Notes under the pieces: generated by a model
Told to the model about the DNA's origin: nothing
The model's input: only the letters and a program-made list of their open reading frames with translations
Databases searched by the model: none
In this document: one piece after another, positions 7,954-15,655 of the stretch
How positions within the stretch are numbered: the stretch's first letter is position 1
Layout of the letters: every line of letters starts with the position of its first letter
Made by a program: the position numbers and the translations under genes
Origin: an uncultured Christensenella sp.
GTDB taxonomy: Bacteria > Bacillota > Clostridia > Christensenellales > Borkfalkiaceae
Assembly (NCBI GenBank): GCA_910585685.1
Contig: CAJUEO010000004.1
Span: 83,794-147,793, forward strand
Direction of reading: 5' to 3'
DNA: 64,000 nucleotides

Positions 7954-8322
7954 TTAAAGCACTTCGGGTGCGAGGGATATAATCTTCATATAGTTCTTTT
8001 CACGAAGTTCCCTTGCAATCGGTCCGAAAATACGCGTGCCGCGCGGTTCCTTATTGGTGTTAATGATAACTGCTGCGTTTTCGTCGAAACGGATATACGT
8101 TCCGTCGTCACGTCTTATACCTTTCTTAGTACGCACGATAACGGCTTTTACTACTTCGCCTTTCTTTACCGCGCCGCCGGGTGTCGCCGTCTTAACCGAG
8201 CATACGATTACGTCGCCGATATTTGCCGTTTTTCTGAACGAGCCGCCGAGCACCTTAATACACATAAGCTCTTTAGCGCCGCTGTTGTCTGCGGATTTGA
8301 GCCTTGTCTGAGGTTGTATCAT
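7954..8322 (-). CDS. rplN: 50S ribosomal protein L14
   Basis: A 122-residue protein of normal length and sequence: MIQPQTRLKSADNSGAKELM at the N-terminus, GGAVKKGEVVKAVIVRTKKG in the middle and GTRIFGPIARELREKNYMKI near the end. L14 sits at the subunit interface and is the docking site for RsfS. The start is preceded by AGGAGAG. It is separated from rpsQ by a 157-base spacer, which is unusual inside this cluster. Confidence 0.97.
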   Translation of the reverse strand: MIQPQTRLKSADNSGAKELMCIKVLGGSFRKTANIGDVIVCSVKTATPGGAVKKGEVVKAVIVRTKKGIRRDDGTYIRFDENAAVIINTNKEPRGTRIFGPIARELREKNYMKIISLAPEVL

Positions 8323-8479
8323 ATAATATCTCTCCTATTATGTTTAACTTACAACTTTGCCCCTTTTGGGGACGTGCAGAGGATTGTGCCGGACTTACAT
8401 AAGCGAAGAGAGCGCTCCGCTCTGCATTAAGCCCCGAATAACAATCTTGACTACTATGTTTTTTGCCGATTTAAAGCTA
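8323..8479 (-). other. 157-base structured spacer between rpsQ and rplN
   Basis: Neighbouring genes here are usually 10-20 bases apart, but 157 bases separate rpsQ and rplN. The spacer has no coding capacity on either strand worth calling. It contains two short hairpins: AGAGCG/CGCTCT around 8409-8423 and CCCC/GGGG with a TTTT loop at 8360-8371. It could be an mRNA-processing or feedback site, or simply an insertion. Confidence 0.5.
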
Positions 8480-8740
8480 TTACTTAGCCTTTTCTATTAT
8501 CTCGGCAACGCGCCAATTCTTGTCCTTCGACAACTTGCGCGTTTCAACTATTCTGACCTTATCTCCCTCGCCGCACTCGTTGTTTTCGTCGTGCGCCTTG
8601 AAACGGGTGGTCTTGGTAATTGTCTTTTTATAGAGGGGATGCTTGCTTTTTTCAACGACCGCAACGACTACGGTTTTATCCATCTTGTTTGAAACTACAA
8701 GTCCTACTCTTTCCTTTCTGAGCGTTGTTCTCGTTTCCAT
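8480..8740 (-). CDS. rpsQ: 30S ribosomal protein S17
   Basis: An 86-residue OB-fold protein with the S17 signature GLVVSNKMDKTVVVAV and HDENNECGEGDKVRIVETRK. It binds 16S rRNA early in assembly. The start METRTTLRKERVG is preceded by GGAGG. It is 12 bases downstream of rpmC. Confidence 0.97.
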   Translation of the reverse strand: METRTTLRKERVGLVVSNKMDKTVVVAVVEKSKHPLYKKTITKTTRFKAHDENNECGEGDKVRIVETRKLSKDKNWRVAEIIEKAK

Positions 8741-8752
8741 TCTCTAACCTCC

Positions 8753-8947
8753 TTACGCCTTTAACTGCCTTGCGCGGATTACGGTGTTTACCCTTGCGAT
8801 ATCCTTTTTAACGAGGTTTATCGACATAGGATTTTCAAGCTGACCGCTGGCGTGGCGAAAGCGCAGATTGAAAAGTTCGCTTTTAAGTTCCTGAAGCTTT
8901 TTCAAAAGCTCTTCATCGCTCAAATTTATAATTTCCTTAGCTTTCAT
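8753..8947 (-). CDS. rpmC: 50S ribosomal protein L29
   Basis: A 64-residue two-helix protein, MKAKEIINLSDEELLKKLQE at the start and the signature LKSELFNLRFRHASGQLENP. It lies near the tunnel exit. I chose the ATG at 8945-8947, which gives the family's usual opening and has GGTG six bases upstream; an in-frame GTG three codons earlier is possible. The start lies inside rplP, an 11-base overlap, suggesting coupled translation. Confidence 0.95.
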   Translation of the reverse strand: MKAKEIINLSDEELLKKLQELKSELFNLRFRHASGQLENPMSINLVKKDIARVNTVIRARQLKA

Positions 8948-9386
8948 TAGCTTCACCGCCCTCTTCGACTACTTCAAGTTCTTCTTTTTTAACGAACTTG
9001 CACTTTACGGGGAGCTTGTGGCTTGCAAGACGCATTGCCTCGCGAGCTATGTCCTCGCTTACTCCGGCCATTTCAAACATTACTCTGCCGGGTTTAACTA
9101 TCGCTACCCAATATTCAACCGAGCCTTTACCTGAACCCATACGGCTTTCCGCAGGGTGCTTTGTAATGGGCTTGTGGGGGAATATATCTATCCAAACTTT
9201 ACCGCCACGCTTGATGAACCTTGTCATAGCGATACGCGCAGCTTCTATCTGGTTTGAAGTAATTCTTGCACCTTCCAAAGATACAAGGCCGTACTCACCG
9301 TAAGCAACCTTGTTGCCCTTTTGAGCCTTACCCTTTATCTTGCCGCGGTGCTGCATTCTTCTTTTTACTCTCTTGGGAATTAACAT
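8937..9386 (-). CDS. rplP: 50S ribosomal protein L16
   Basis: A 149-residue protein starting MLIPKRVKRRMQHRGKIKG, with IEAARIAMTRFIKRGGKVWI and the signature RMGSGKGSVEYWVAIVKPGR. L16 binds helix 38 and helps align A-site tRNA. The C-terminus is slightly extended by an acidic EEGGEANES tail. The ATG overlaps the rpsC stop codon by one base (TAATG). Confidence 0.97.
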   Translation of the reverse strand: MLIPKRVKRRMQHRGKIKGKAQKGNKVAYGEYGLVSLEGARITSNQIEAARIAMTRFIKRGGKVWIDIFPHKPITKHPAESRMGSGKGSVEYWVAIVKPGRVMFEMAGVSEDIAREAMRLASHKLPVKCKFVKKEELEVVEEGGEANES

Positions 9387-10057
9387 TACTCTTCGCCTCC
9401 CTCTGAAATTATCAGACGCTTAGCGGTGTCGAGCACTTCACCCTTGTAAATCCAGCACTTGATGCCGAGAACGCCGAAGGTGGTGTGCGCTTCCGCAAAG
9501 CCGTAATCGATGTCGGCGCGGATTGTCTGAAGAGGAATGGAACCGTCGTGGTAGCTTTCGGTACCTGCGATTTCACGTCCGTCCAAACGTCCGCTTACGG
9601 TGATTTTCACACCCTTGACGCCGGCTTTGGAAACCTTTGCAATCTGCTGCTTGACCGCTCTTCTGTAAGATACGCGCTTTTCAAGCTGAGCTGCAACCGA
9701 TTCCGCAACGAGCTGTGCGTCGCAGTCGATTTTTTCGACTTTTTTGACGTTGATTACGATAACCTTGCCCTTGGTAAGCTTTGCAAGGTCTTTCTTTATA
9801 ACTTCGATTTCAGAACCTGCCTTACCGATAAGCACGCCGGGACGACCCGTGTAGATGCCTATTTCGATTTTGTTGGCTGCCCTGATAATTGTAATTTTGC
9901 TGATTGCCGCGTCGTAATACTTCTTCTTTAAGAAGATACGGATATCGCTGTCCTCTTTGATATACTTGGAAAAGTTTTTCTTGTCCGCATACCATTGAGT
10001 GTCCCAGGCGGATATAACGCCGACTCTTAAACCGTGAGGATTAACTTTCTGTCCCAT
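9386..10057 (-). CDS. rpsC: 30S ribosomal protein S3
   Basis: A 223-residue protein opening MGQKVNPHGLRVGVISAWDT, with the KH domain (GRPGVLIGKAGSEIEVIKKD, about residues 72-92) and the C-terminal S3 domain (GVKGVKITVSGRLDGREIAG). S3 forms part of the mRNA entry tunnel and its helicase activity. Length is typical. It is followed by rplP with a one-base overlap. Confidence 0.97.
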   Translation of the reverse strand: MGQKVNPHGLRVGVISAWDTQWYADKKNFSKYIKEDSDIRIFLKKKYYDAAISKITIIRAANKIEIGIYTGRPGVLIGKAGSEIEVIKKDLAKLTKGKVIVINVKKVEKIDCDAQLVAESVAAQLEKRVSYRRAVKQQIAKVSKAGVKGVKITVSGRLDGREIAGTESYHDGSIPLQTIRADIDYGFAEAHTTFGVLGIKCWIYKGEVLDTAKRLIISEGGEE

Positions 10058-10067
10058 ATCTCTCTCC

Positions 10068-10457
10068 TTAAACCTTCTTTGCGTCGAGTATTACCGTGAC
10101 GTGGCTGGTTCTTTTCAAAATAGCGTGGCCTCTGCCCTTGGAAACGGGCTGCATTCTCTTTAAATGAGGACCGCCGTTTGCAAACGCTTCCGAAACGTAT
10201 AAATCGCTTCTGTCCATACCCTGATTGTGCTCTGCATTTGCAGCCGCAGACAAAAGTACTTTTTTGACTTCGAGGCTGCCGCCCTTGTTGCAATATGTGA
10301 GAATGCCTGCCGCCTCTTCAACAGACTTGCCGCGGATAAGCGCGAGCACGGTTCTGATTTTGTAGGGGGAAATTCTCAGATATTTTGCGGTAGCATAGGG
10401 ACGGGTGTCCTTGTTTGCTTCTCGTCTTTCGAGTTTTACATTCATATTTTTTGCCAT
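10068..10457 (-). CDS. rplV: 50S ribosomal protein L22
   Basis: A 129-residue protein with the L22 blocks TAKYLRISPYKIRTVLALIR and the C-terminal loop GPHLKRMQPVSKGRGHAILK that lines the peptide exit tunnel. About 15 charged residues precede the usual start of the fold (MAKNMNVKLERREANKDTRP). It lies between rpsS and rpsC with ten-base spacers. Confidence 0.96.
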   Translation of the reverse strand: MAKNMNVKLERREANKDTRPYATAKYLRISPYKIRTVLALIRGKSVEEAAGILTYCNKGGSLEVKKVLLSAAANAEHNQGMDRSDLYVSEAFANGGPHLKRMQPVSKGRGHAILKRTSHVTVILDAKKV

Positions 10458-10468
10458 AGTACCGCTCC

Positions 10469-10741
10469 TTACTTCTTCGCGGTCTTAGCCGCGTGTCCCT
10501 TGAACGTTCTGGTGGGGGCAAATTCGCCGAGCTTACAGCCGACCATATCTTCGGTAATATATACGGGAACGTGTTTGCGTCCGTCATATACTGCGATAGT
10601 GTGTCCTACCATCTGGGGGAATATAGTCGTTGCTCTTGACCAGGTCTTTACGACCTTCTTCTCGCCTGCCGCATTCATAGCCAATATTCTCGACATAAGT
10701 CTTTCTTCGGCGTAAGGTCCTTTCTTAATGCTTCTTGACAT
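10469..10741 (-). CDS. rpsS: 30S ribosomal protein S19
   Basis: A 90-residue protein, MSRSIKKGPYAEERLMSRIL at the start and DGRKHVPVYITEDMVGCKLG plus FAPTRTFKGHAAKTAKK at the end, all standard for S19 of the 30S head. The start follows GGAGG. It is the gene after rplB. Confidence 0.97.
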   Translation of the reverse strand: MSRSIKKGPYAEERLMSRILAMNAAGEKKVVKTWSRATTIFPQMVGHTIAVYDGRKHVPVYITEDMVGCKLGEFAPTRTFKGHAAKTAKK

Positions 10742-10754
10742 TGTCTATTCCTCC

Positions 10755-11582
10755 TTAATTGATTCTCTTTAATATGAATTTAGAAGTGGGATTCTTCTTC
10801 TTTCTCGTCTTGTAGCCAAGCGCAGGCTTGCCCCAAGGCGTCATAGGACCGGCATGTCCCACCGGGCTCTTACCCTCACCACCACCATGAGGGTGATCGT
10901 TGGGGTTCATAACCGAGCCGCGGACGGTAGGACGGATTCCGAAGTGACGGGTTTTACCTGCCTTACCTACCCTTACAATCTCGTGTTCGAGGTTGCCGAC
11001 CTGTCCGATAGTTGCTCTGCATTTAAGCGAAACCAATCTCATTTCTCCGGAAGGCATCTTGATTGTAGCGTAGTTGCCCTCTTTTGCCATAATCTGAGCG
11101 GAGATACCTGCAGACCTTGCGATTTGCGCGCCTCTGCCGGGCTTGAGTTCGATTGCGTGAACAACGGTACCGACGGGGATATCCGCAAGCGCGAGGCAGT
11201 TGCCGGACTTGATGTCCGCGCCCGAGCCGGAAATTATTTTATCACCGACGTTTAAACCGACGGGAGCGAGAATATATCTCTTTTCTCCGTCAGCATAGGC
11301 AAGGAGCGCGATATGCGCCGAACGGTTGGGGTCGTATTGAATGGATTTGACCGTTGCGGGGATACCGTCCTTGTTGCGCTTGAAGTCGATAATTCTGTAT
11401 TTGTTTCTGTTGCCGCCGCCGATGTGACGAACGGAAATTTTACCTTGATTGTTTCTACCGCCAGACTTGCGCTTGTCGTGGAGCAAACTTCTCTCGGGCT
11501 TGTCGCCGGAAAGCTCGCTGTAAGCGCTTACCGTCATAAAACGGCGTGCAGGCGAGGTAGGCTTATATCTCTTTATAGCCAT
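10755..11582 (-). CDS. rplB: 50S ribosomal protein L2
   Basis: A 275-residue protein central to the peptidyl-transferase region. The N-domain (HKRKSGGRNNQGKISVRHIG-type, residues about 36-56) and the C-terminal signature MNPNDHPHGGGEGKSPVGHA, with the histidine near the catalytic centre, are intact. Length equals the family norm. It follows rplW by 12 bases. Confidence 0.97.
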   Translation of the reverse strand: MAIKRYKPTSPARRFMTVSAYSELSGDKPERSLLHDKRKSGGRNNQGKISVRHIGGGNRNKYRIIDFKRNKDGIPATVKSIQYDPNRSAHIALLAYADGEKRYILAPVGLNVGDKIISGSGADIKSGNCLALADIPVGTVVHAIELKPGRGAQIARSAGISAQIMAKEGNYATIKMPSGEMRLVSLKCRATIGQVGNLEHEIVRVGKAGKTRHFGIRPTVRGSVMNPNDHPHGGGEGKSPVGHAGPMTPWGKPALGYKTRKKKNPTSKFILKRIN

Positions 11583-11594
11583 TTTCGTACCTCC

Positions 11595-11885
11595 TTACGA
11601 TAACGAATTGAAGTACTCAATCGCCTTGGAGTCAGCCGTAAGCTGGACGATTGCCTTCTTGTAGTCGGGAGTGTAGCCTTCGCTTCTTCCCATTCTCTTT
11701 TTCTTACCCTTGCAGTTTACGGTGTTTACGCTTGCAACCTTTACGTTGAAAAGCTTTTCAACAGCCGCCTTAATCTGAATTTTGTTCGCGGACTTTTTAA
11801 CGATGAACGTGTACTTCTTGTCCGCTATACCGTCGTAACCTTTTTCCGTGAGGAGAGGCTTTAAAATTATATCTTCGGCAAACAT
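11595..11885 (-). CDS. rplW: 50S ribosomal protein L23
   Basis: A 96-residue protein, DIILKPLLTEKGYDGIADKK at the start and VNTVNCKGKKKRMGRSEGYT near the end. L23 is the docking site for trigger factor and SRP at the tunnel exit. The ATG overlaps the stop of rplD by one base (TAATG). Confidence 0.96.
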   Translation of the reverse strand: MFAEDIILKPLLTEKGYDGIADKKYTFIVKKSANKIQIKAAVEKLFNVKVASVNTVNCKGKKKRMGRSEGYTPDYKKAIVQLTADSKAIEYFNSLS

Positions 11886-12511
11886 TATTCTCCGTAGACC
11901 TCCTCTATTTTCTTAATAGCTGCTTTTGTCATAACGACCTTAGCGTTGGCTACCACTTCGTAAGTTGAAATTTGAGCGACGGGCAAAGTCGAAAGGTTGG
12001 GCAGGTTTCTTGCCGCCAAAATTACCTTTTCGTCGTTGCTGTCCATAACTACCACGCAGGTTTTATCGAGCTTCAACGCCGTCTGGAAAGCAACCATTTC
12101 CTTGGTCTTGCCTTCCTTTACTTCAAGGCTGTCCACAACTACAAGTTCACCGTCCGCTACCTTTTTGGAAAGTGCGGAAAGGAGAGCTGCAACCTTTGCC
12201 TTTTTGTTCATATCCTTGGAAAAATCACGGCTCTTGGGAGCGAATACAACGCCGCCCTTTATCCACTGGGGAGCACGGATTGAACCCTGACGAGCGTTAC
12301 CCGTTCCCTTCTGGCGCCAGGGCTTTCTGCCGCCGCCCCTTACTTCCGTACGGGTAAGCGTGGATTTTGTTCCCTGTCTTTCGTTTGCAAGCCTTGTTAC
12401 AATCGCCTGATGAATGAGGGGTTCGTTGTACTCTACGCCGAACACCTTTTCGTTGAGCTTAAGCGTACCTGCTTCGGTGCCGTCCATTTTATATACTTTT
12501 ACGCTGGGCAT
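11885..12511 (-). CDS. rplD: 50S ribosomal protein L4
   Basis: A 208-residue protein with the tunnel loop RTEVRGGGRKPWRQKGTGNA and GSIRAPQWIKGGVVFAPKSR, both diagnostic of L4. In E. coli L4 also represses its own S10 operon through the leader RNA; a structured leader exists upstream of rpsJ here, but an L4 link is only a possibility. It follows rplC by 14 bases. Confidence 0.97.
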   Translation of the reverse strand: MPSVKVYKMDGTEAGTLKLNEKVFGVEYNEPLIHQAIVTRLANERQGTKSTLTRTEVRGGGRKPWRQKGTGNARQGSIRAPQWIKGGVVFAPKSRDFSKDMNKKAKVAALLSALSKKVADGELVVVDSLEVKEGKTKEMVAFQTALKLDKTCVVVMDSNDEKVILAARNLPNLSTLPVAQISTYEVVANAKVVMTKAAIKKIEEVYGE

Positions 12512-12525
12512 CTTTTAGTACCTCC

Positions 12526-13155
12526 TTATTTCACGGTGTCGTTAATCGTAACGACTGCGCCGTTGGGTCCGGGAAGCGAACCCTTGATAAGTAAACAGTT
12601 TCTCTCTACGTCTACTCTGACAATTTCGAGGTTTTGTACGGTTACGTTTTCAACACCGTACTGACCTGCGAGGTGTTTATTCTTGAACACGCGCGAAGGG
12701 GAGCTGTTAGCGCCCATTGAACCGGGTTCCCTGTGTACGGGGCCTACGCCGTGCGTTTCCTTTAAACGGTGCTGGTTCCAACGCTTGATAACGCCGCTGT
12801 AACCGTGACCTTTGGATACGCCGTGTACGTCTACTTTGTCACCGGCAGCGAACACGTCAACCTTGATTTCCGCGCCGACGGCGTAAGAAGCCGTATCGTC
12901 AAGACGGAATTCCTTCAACACTTTGCAGGGCTTAACGCCTGCTTTCTTGAACTGTCCGAGTTCGGGTTTTGTCAAATTCTTTTCCTTTGCTTCGTCAAAA
13001 CCGAGTTTTAATGCGGCATAGCCGTCTTTTTCAACAGTTTTGATTTGCACTACGGGACAAGGACCGGCTTCGACTACCGTTACGGGAATAACCTTGCCCT
13101 CTGCCGTAAATACCTGTGTCATTCCGGCTTTACGACCGATGATTGCTTTATTCAT
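12526..13155 (-). CDS. rplC: 50S ribosomal protein L3
   Basis: A 209-residue protein opening MNKAIIGRKAGMTQVFTAEG, with the signature VSKGHGYSGVIKRWNQHR and GSMGANSSPSRVFKNKHLAG. L3 is an early 50S assembly protein reaching to the peptidyl-transferase centre. It is preceded by AGGAGA. A 133-base spacer with small inverted repeats, for example CGTC/GACG around 13225-13240, separates it from rpsJ. Confidence 0.97.
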   Translation of the reverse strand: MNKAIIGRKAGMTQVFTAEGKVIPVTVVEAGPCPVVQIKTVEKDGYAALKLGFDEAKEKNLTKPELGQFKKAGVKPCKVLKEFRLDDTASYAVGAEIKVDVFAAGDKVDVHGVSKGHGYSGVIKRWNQHRLKETHGVGPVHREPGSMGANSSPSRVFKNKHLAGQYGVENVTVQNLEIVRVDVERNCLLIKGSLPGPNGAVVTINDTVK

Positions 13156-13288
13156 TGATAAAGTTCTCCTTTTAAATTTTTATTTTCAGATACCGCGCCT
13201 CAGCGTTCCGCCGTTAAGTTTAAAACTTTCGTCGTCTGTAAGACGTAGAGTATCAATTTGTCAAATTAATTATTATATATGGTATAGA

Positions 13289-13588
13289 TTAAAGCTTGAT
13301 TTTGATATCGACGCCTGCAGGCAACTGAACAGTGTCAAGAAGCTTTGCGTTGGGCGTGTACAAATCGATTATGCGCTTATAGGTGCGCTGCTCGAACTGT
13401 TCGCGGCTGTCCTTATACTTGTGGGGGGAACGAAGTATGGTTACTATTTCCTTTTCGGTGGGAAGGGGAATGGGACCCGATACCTTTGCTCCGCTCTTTT
13501 TCATGGTTTCGACAATGCGTGAAGCCGCAAGGTCGACAAGCTCGTGATCGTAAGCTGCAAGTTTGATTCTTATTTTTTGTCCTGCCAT
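13289..13588 (-). CDS. rpsJ: 30S ribosomal protein S10
   Basis: A 99-residue protein, QKIRIKLAAYDHELVDLAAS at the start and SPHKYKDSREQFEQRTYKRI in the middle, both standard S10. S10 is in the 30S head and doubles as NusE in antitermination complexes. It is the first gene of the 13.6-kb ribosomal transcript; AAGGAG precedes the start. The str-operon genes (rpsL, rpsG, fusA, tuf) that often lie upstream are not here. Confidence 0.97.
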   Translation of the reverse strand: MAGQKIRIKLAAYDHELVDLAASRIVETMKKSGAKVSGPIPLPTEKEIVTILRSPHKYKDSREQFEQRTYKRIIDLYTPNAKLLDTVQLPAGVDIKIKL

Positions 13589-13820
13589 TTTTTAACTCCT
13601 TTATACTAACAAGAAAAATTTTTTATTCGCGCCAACTTAACCGTGCGTGTCGCGGATTTACCAATTAAAAAACACCGAAGTTTCGGCGTAGGGTAAAGCC
13701 ACGGTTAGTCGCAGGGGTCAAGCCCCCACATTTGTCGGTGCAAATTATCTGCGACGGGAGCTTTTTGCCGTCATTTTACAGTAACTTTGCACGTCAACCC
13801 ACATACACATTTTTACGCGC
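13589..13820 (-). promoter_or_regulatory. structured leader of the S10 operon with terminator-like hairpin
   Basis: The transcript from the 13827-13855 promoter would have a 5' leader of about 230 nt. Minus-strand reading shows nested pairing: TAACCGTG (13700-13707) with CACGGTTA (13638-13645), TTTACC (13692-13697) with GGTAAA (13657-13662), and inside them an ACGCCGAA/TTCGGTGT hairpin (13672-13689) followed by six U residues, which looks like an intrinsic terminator. Further upstream are pairs GTGCAAA/TTTGCAC (13739-13745 and 13782-13788) and GACGG/CCGTC. The layout suggests attenuation control of ribosomal-protein synthesis; the ligand is unknown. Of the remaining 13821-14100, the promoter and the 13937-13981 hairpin are listed separately and the rest is AT-rich with nothing I can name. 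Confidence 0.6.
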
Positions 13821-13826
13821 TTAACT

Positions 13827-13855
13827 ATTATATAAAAACAAAACTTAAAAGTCAA
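13827..13855 (-). promoter_or_regulatory. main promoter of the S10-spc cluster
   Basis: TTGACT (13850-13855) and TATAAT (13827-13832) on the minus strand with a 17-base spacer, a near-perfect sigma-A promoter. Predicted start of transcription is close to 13820. Confidence 0.9.
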
Positions 13856-13936
13856 CGGAATTTTGCCCTGTTTTTAATGTTTTTTGCCACTTTTTAAGCG
13901 TTTTAAGCCTGTTTTTTGCAATTTTGCATTAAAATG

Positions 13937-13981
13937 CGCCGTCTTGCGCAATTTGTTACAATATATTGACGCAAGACGGCG
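13937..13981 (-). terminator. long inverted repeat downstream of the LRR lipoprotein gene
   Basis: CGCCGTCTTGCG (13937-13948) and its exact complement CGCAAGACGGCG (13970-13981) form a 12-bp stem with a 21-base loop. It lies between the end of the 14101 gene and the S10 promoter, so it probably ends or stabilises the 14101 transcript. The U-tract is weak (only CATTTTAATGC follows), so termination is an inference. Confidence 0.5.
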
Positions 13982-14100
13982 AAAAATCCCGTATTTAGGT
14001 GTTTAAATTTATGTATTATATTTTCTTATGGACTTTTTAAAATGTTATATAATTTCAAAACTACCGAAATTTAACTGTATTTTTGTTAATTTTTAAAAAT

Positions 14101-15510
14101 TCAGGCATTGTCCGACGTATAAGTTACTTCTTCGTCAAGGCATTTGACGCACATTTTCTGCACGTTGCCGTACCAATTTAATCCCAAATCAACGTTGACC
14201 CAATCCGCCTTGGTGCCGTTATAATTTATTTGGGCAATGTCGCTACCCGAGAAGTCGAAAGCACTGTCACCTATACTTTCAATCGTACTCGGTAATATTA
14301 CGGCAGCAAGCTTAACGCACTCGTCAAACGCGTGATTGCCTATCGATTTTAGATTTTCGGGCAACACTACTTCGGAAAGGTTTTCGCACCGAGAAAAAGC
14401 GCTGTCCTCTATTCCCGTTATTCCGCGAGATAACACCACGCTTTCAAGACTTATCCAACCGCTGAACGCGCGCGAGGGCACAGCCCCCTCTCCCGTCAAG
14501 GTAAGCATAGTCAAATTATCGGGCAAATAGCCGTTGAACAGCTGAGAAAAGGAGCCTGATGCTCCCACCGTAACGGGCACCGCAAGAAATTCAAGCGCCG
14601 AACAGTCATAAAGCACGCCGGTACCGACGTATTCCACGCTTTGAGGAATAACTATGCGAGACAGCGACGAGCAATACGCAAACGCGTCTTCCCCGAGAAA
14701 ATGTAACTTCTCCGTAAACGAAATTGACTGCAACGCCACACAATTTGAAAACGCGTTTATTCCAACTCTTGTCACACCCTTACAGCCCGTAACCGACTTC
14801 AAACCAATACAGCCGTTAAAAGCTCTACCGTTTATTTGAGTAACGCTTTCGGGAATATCAACCGAAGTTATACTAAATCTGCTCGAAAATGCGTCGTAGT
14901 CTACCACCGTTACGCCGTCGGCTATCACAATTTCTCCGCGCAGTTGTTTGGGTACATGTATCATATCCGTCAATTCCGCATTATAAAGTATTCCGCTTTG
15001 ACTGACGTATCTCGGGTTGCCGCTTTGCACCTCTATTTTTTCCAACACGTTGCACTGCTCAAATGCGGTAGTATTTATTTCGATTACGGTATCGGGAATT
15101 ATTACGGTTTTGGCATAATAGCTTTGAAGCGCACGGTTCGCAACAGCCACGACCGGCAGACCGTTATATTCCGAAGGTATGCCCAAAATTTCGGAAGTAT
15201 CGGAGCCGCTCATACCATATACTCTGTAACCGCTAACCATATTGACGCCAAGTCGCACGCTATACTGTTGATACAAAAGATTTGCACTTTCCATATAGTG
15301 TCCGCAGACGGTACAAAAGCCGCCCTCAAAGGAATGCGACTCTTTTTCAGGCTCGACGTCGTGCGGACAAACGACCTCGCGCCAATGCCCTGCGGAGTCA
15401 TACTCCCAATTTTCGGAATATCTGTGAGGAGGTATGCAAGCCGTGCAGACAAGCGCGGCGCAAATAGCTACAAATAAAGTACATAAAATAATCAAACACT
15501 TCTTTTTCAT
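14101..15510 (-). CDS. leucine-rich-repeat (BspA/LRR_5-type) lipoprotein
   Basis: A 469-residue secreted protein. The N-terminus MKKKCLIILCTLFVAICAAL is a signal peptide ending at Cys25 (VCTAC, a weak lipobox). Residues about 30-75 form a small Cys/His segment (SENWEYDSAGHWREVVCPHD, then CTVCGHY) often seen next to these repeats and probably metal-binding. From about residue 100 to 440 there are 10-12 repeats of the LRR_5 type, such as LTEIEDSAFSRCENLSEVVL-like units, that build a curved adhesion or recognition surface. I chose ATG 15508-15510; no Shine-Dalgarno sequence precedes it and a promoter -10 box lies only nine bases upstream. Ligand unknown. Confidence 0.85.
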   Translation of the reverse strand: MKKKCLIILCTLFVAICAALVCTACIPPHRYSENWEYDSAGHWREVVCPHDVEPEKESHSFEGGFCTVCGHYMESANLLYQQYSVRLGVNMVSGYRVYGMSGSDTSEILGIPSEYNGLPVVAVANRALQSYYAKTVIIPDTVIEINTTAFEQCNVLEKIEVQSGNPRYVSQSGILYNAELTDMIHVPKQLRGEIVIADGVTVVDYDAFSSRFSITSVDIPESVTQINGRAFNGCIGLKSVTGCKGVTRVGINAFSNCVALQSISFTEKLHFLGEDAFAYCSSLSRIVIPQSVEYVGTGVLYDCSALEFLAVPVTVGASGSFSQLFNGYLPDNLTMLTLTGEGAVPSRAFSGWISLESVVLSRGITGIEDSAFSRCENLSEVVLPENLKSIGNHAFDECVKLAAVILPSTIESIGDSAFDFSGSDIAQINYNGTKADWVNVDLGLNWYGNVQKMCVKCLDEEVTYTSDNA

Positions 15511-15519
15511 ATCAATATA

Positions 15520-15548
15520 TAAATAGTACATTTTTACAAAAAAGTCAA
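15520..15548 (-). promoter_or_regulatory. promoter of the LRR lipoprotein gene, possibly leaderless
   Basis: TTGACT (15543-15548) and TATTTA (15520-15525) on the minus strand with a 17-base spacer. A start about seven bases after the -10 box would fall within three bases of the ATG at 15510. Confidence 0.6.
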
Positions 15549-15585
15549 GTGATAAGATATATTTTAATAAATTACGGCATACCCC

Positions 15586-15613
15586 TTGAAAAAACAAAAA
15601 TGTGTGGTATAAT
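15586..15613 (+). promoter_or_regulatory. promoter of the EF-G-like gene
   Basis: TTGAAA (15586-15591) and TATAAT (15608-15613) with a 16-base spacer, 42 bases upstream of the start codon. Confidence 0.8.
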
Positions 15614-15655
15614 TGAATAAATATCCGTTTTAATAAACGGGATAAGGGGACAAAT

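Noticed and set aside
13156..13288. Separate promoter between rpsJ and rplC
   Set aside because: TTGACA is present on the minus strand but the -10 at 17 bases (TTACAG) is poor; kept only as a spacer with small hairpins.
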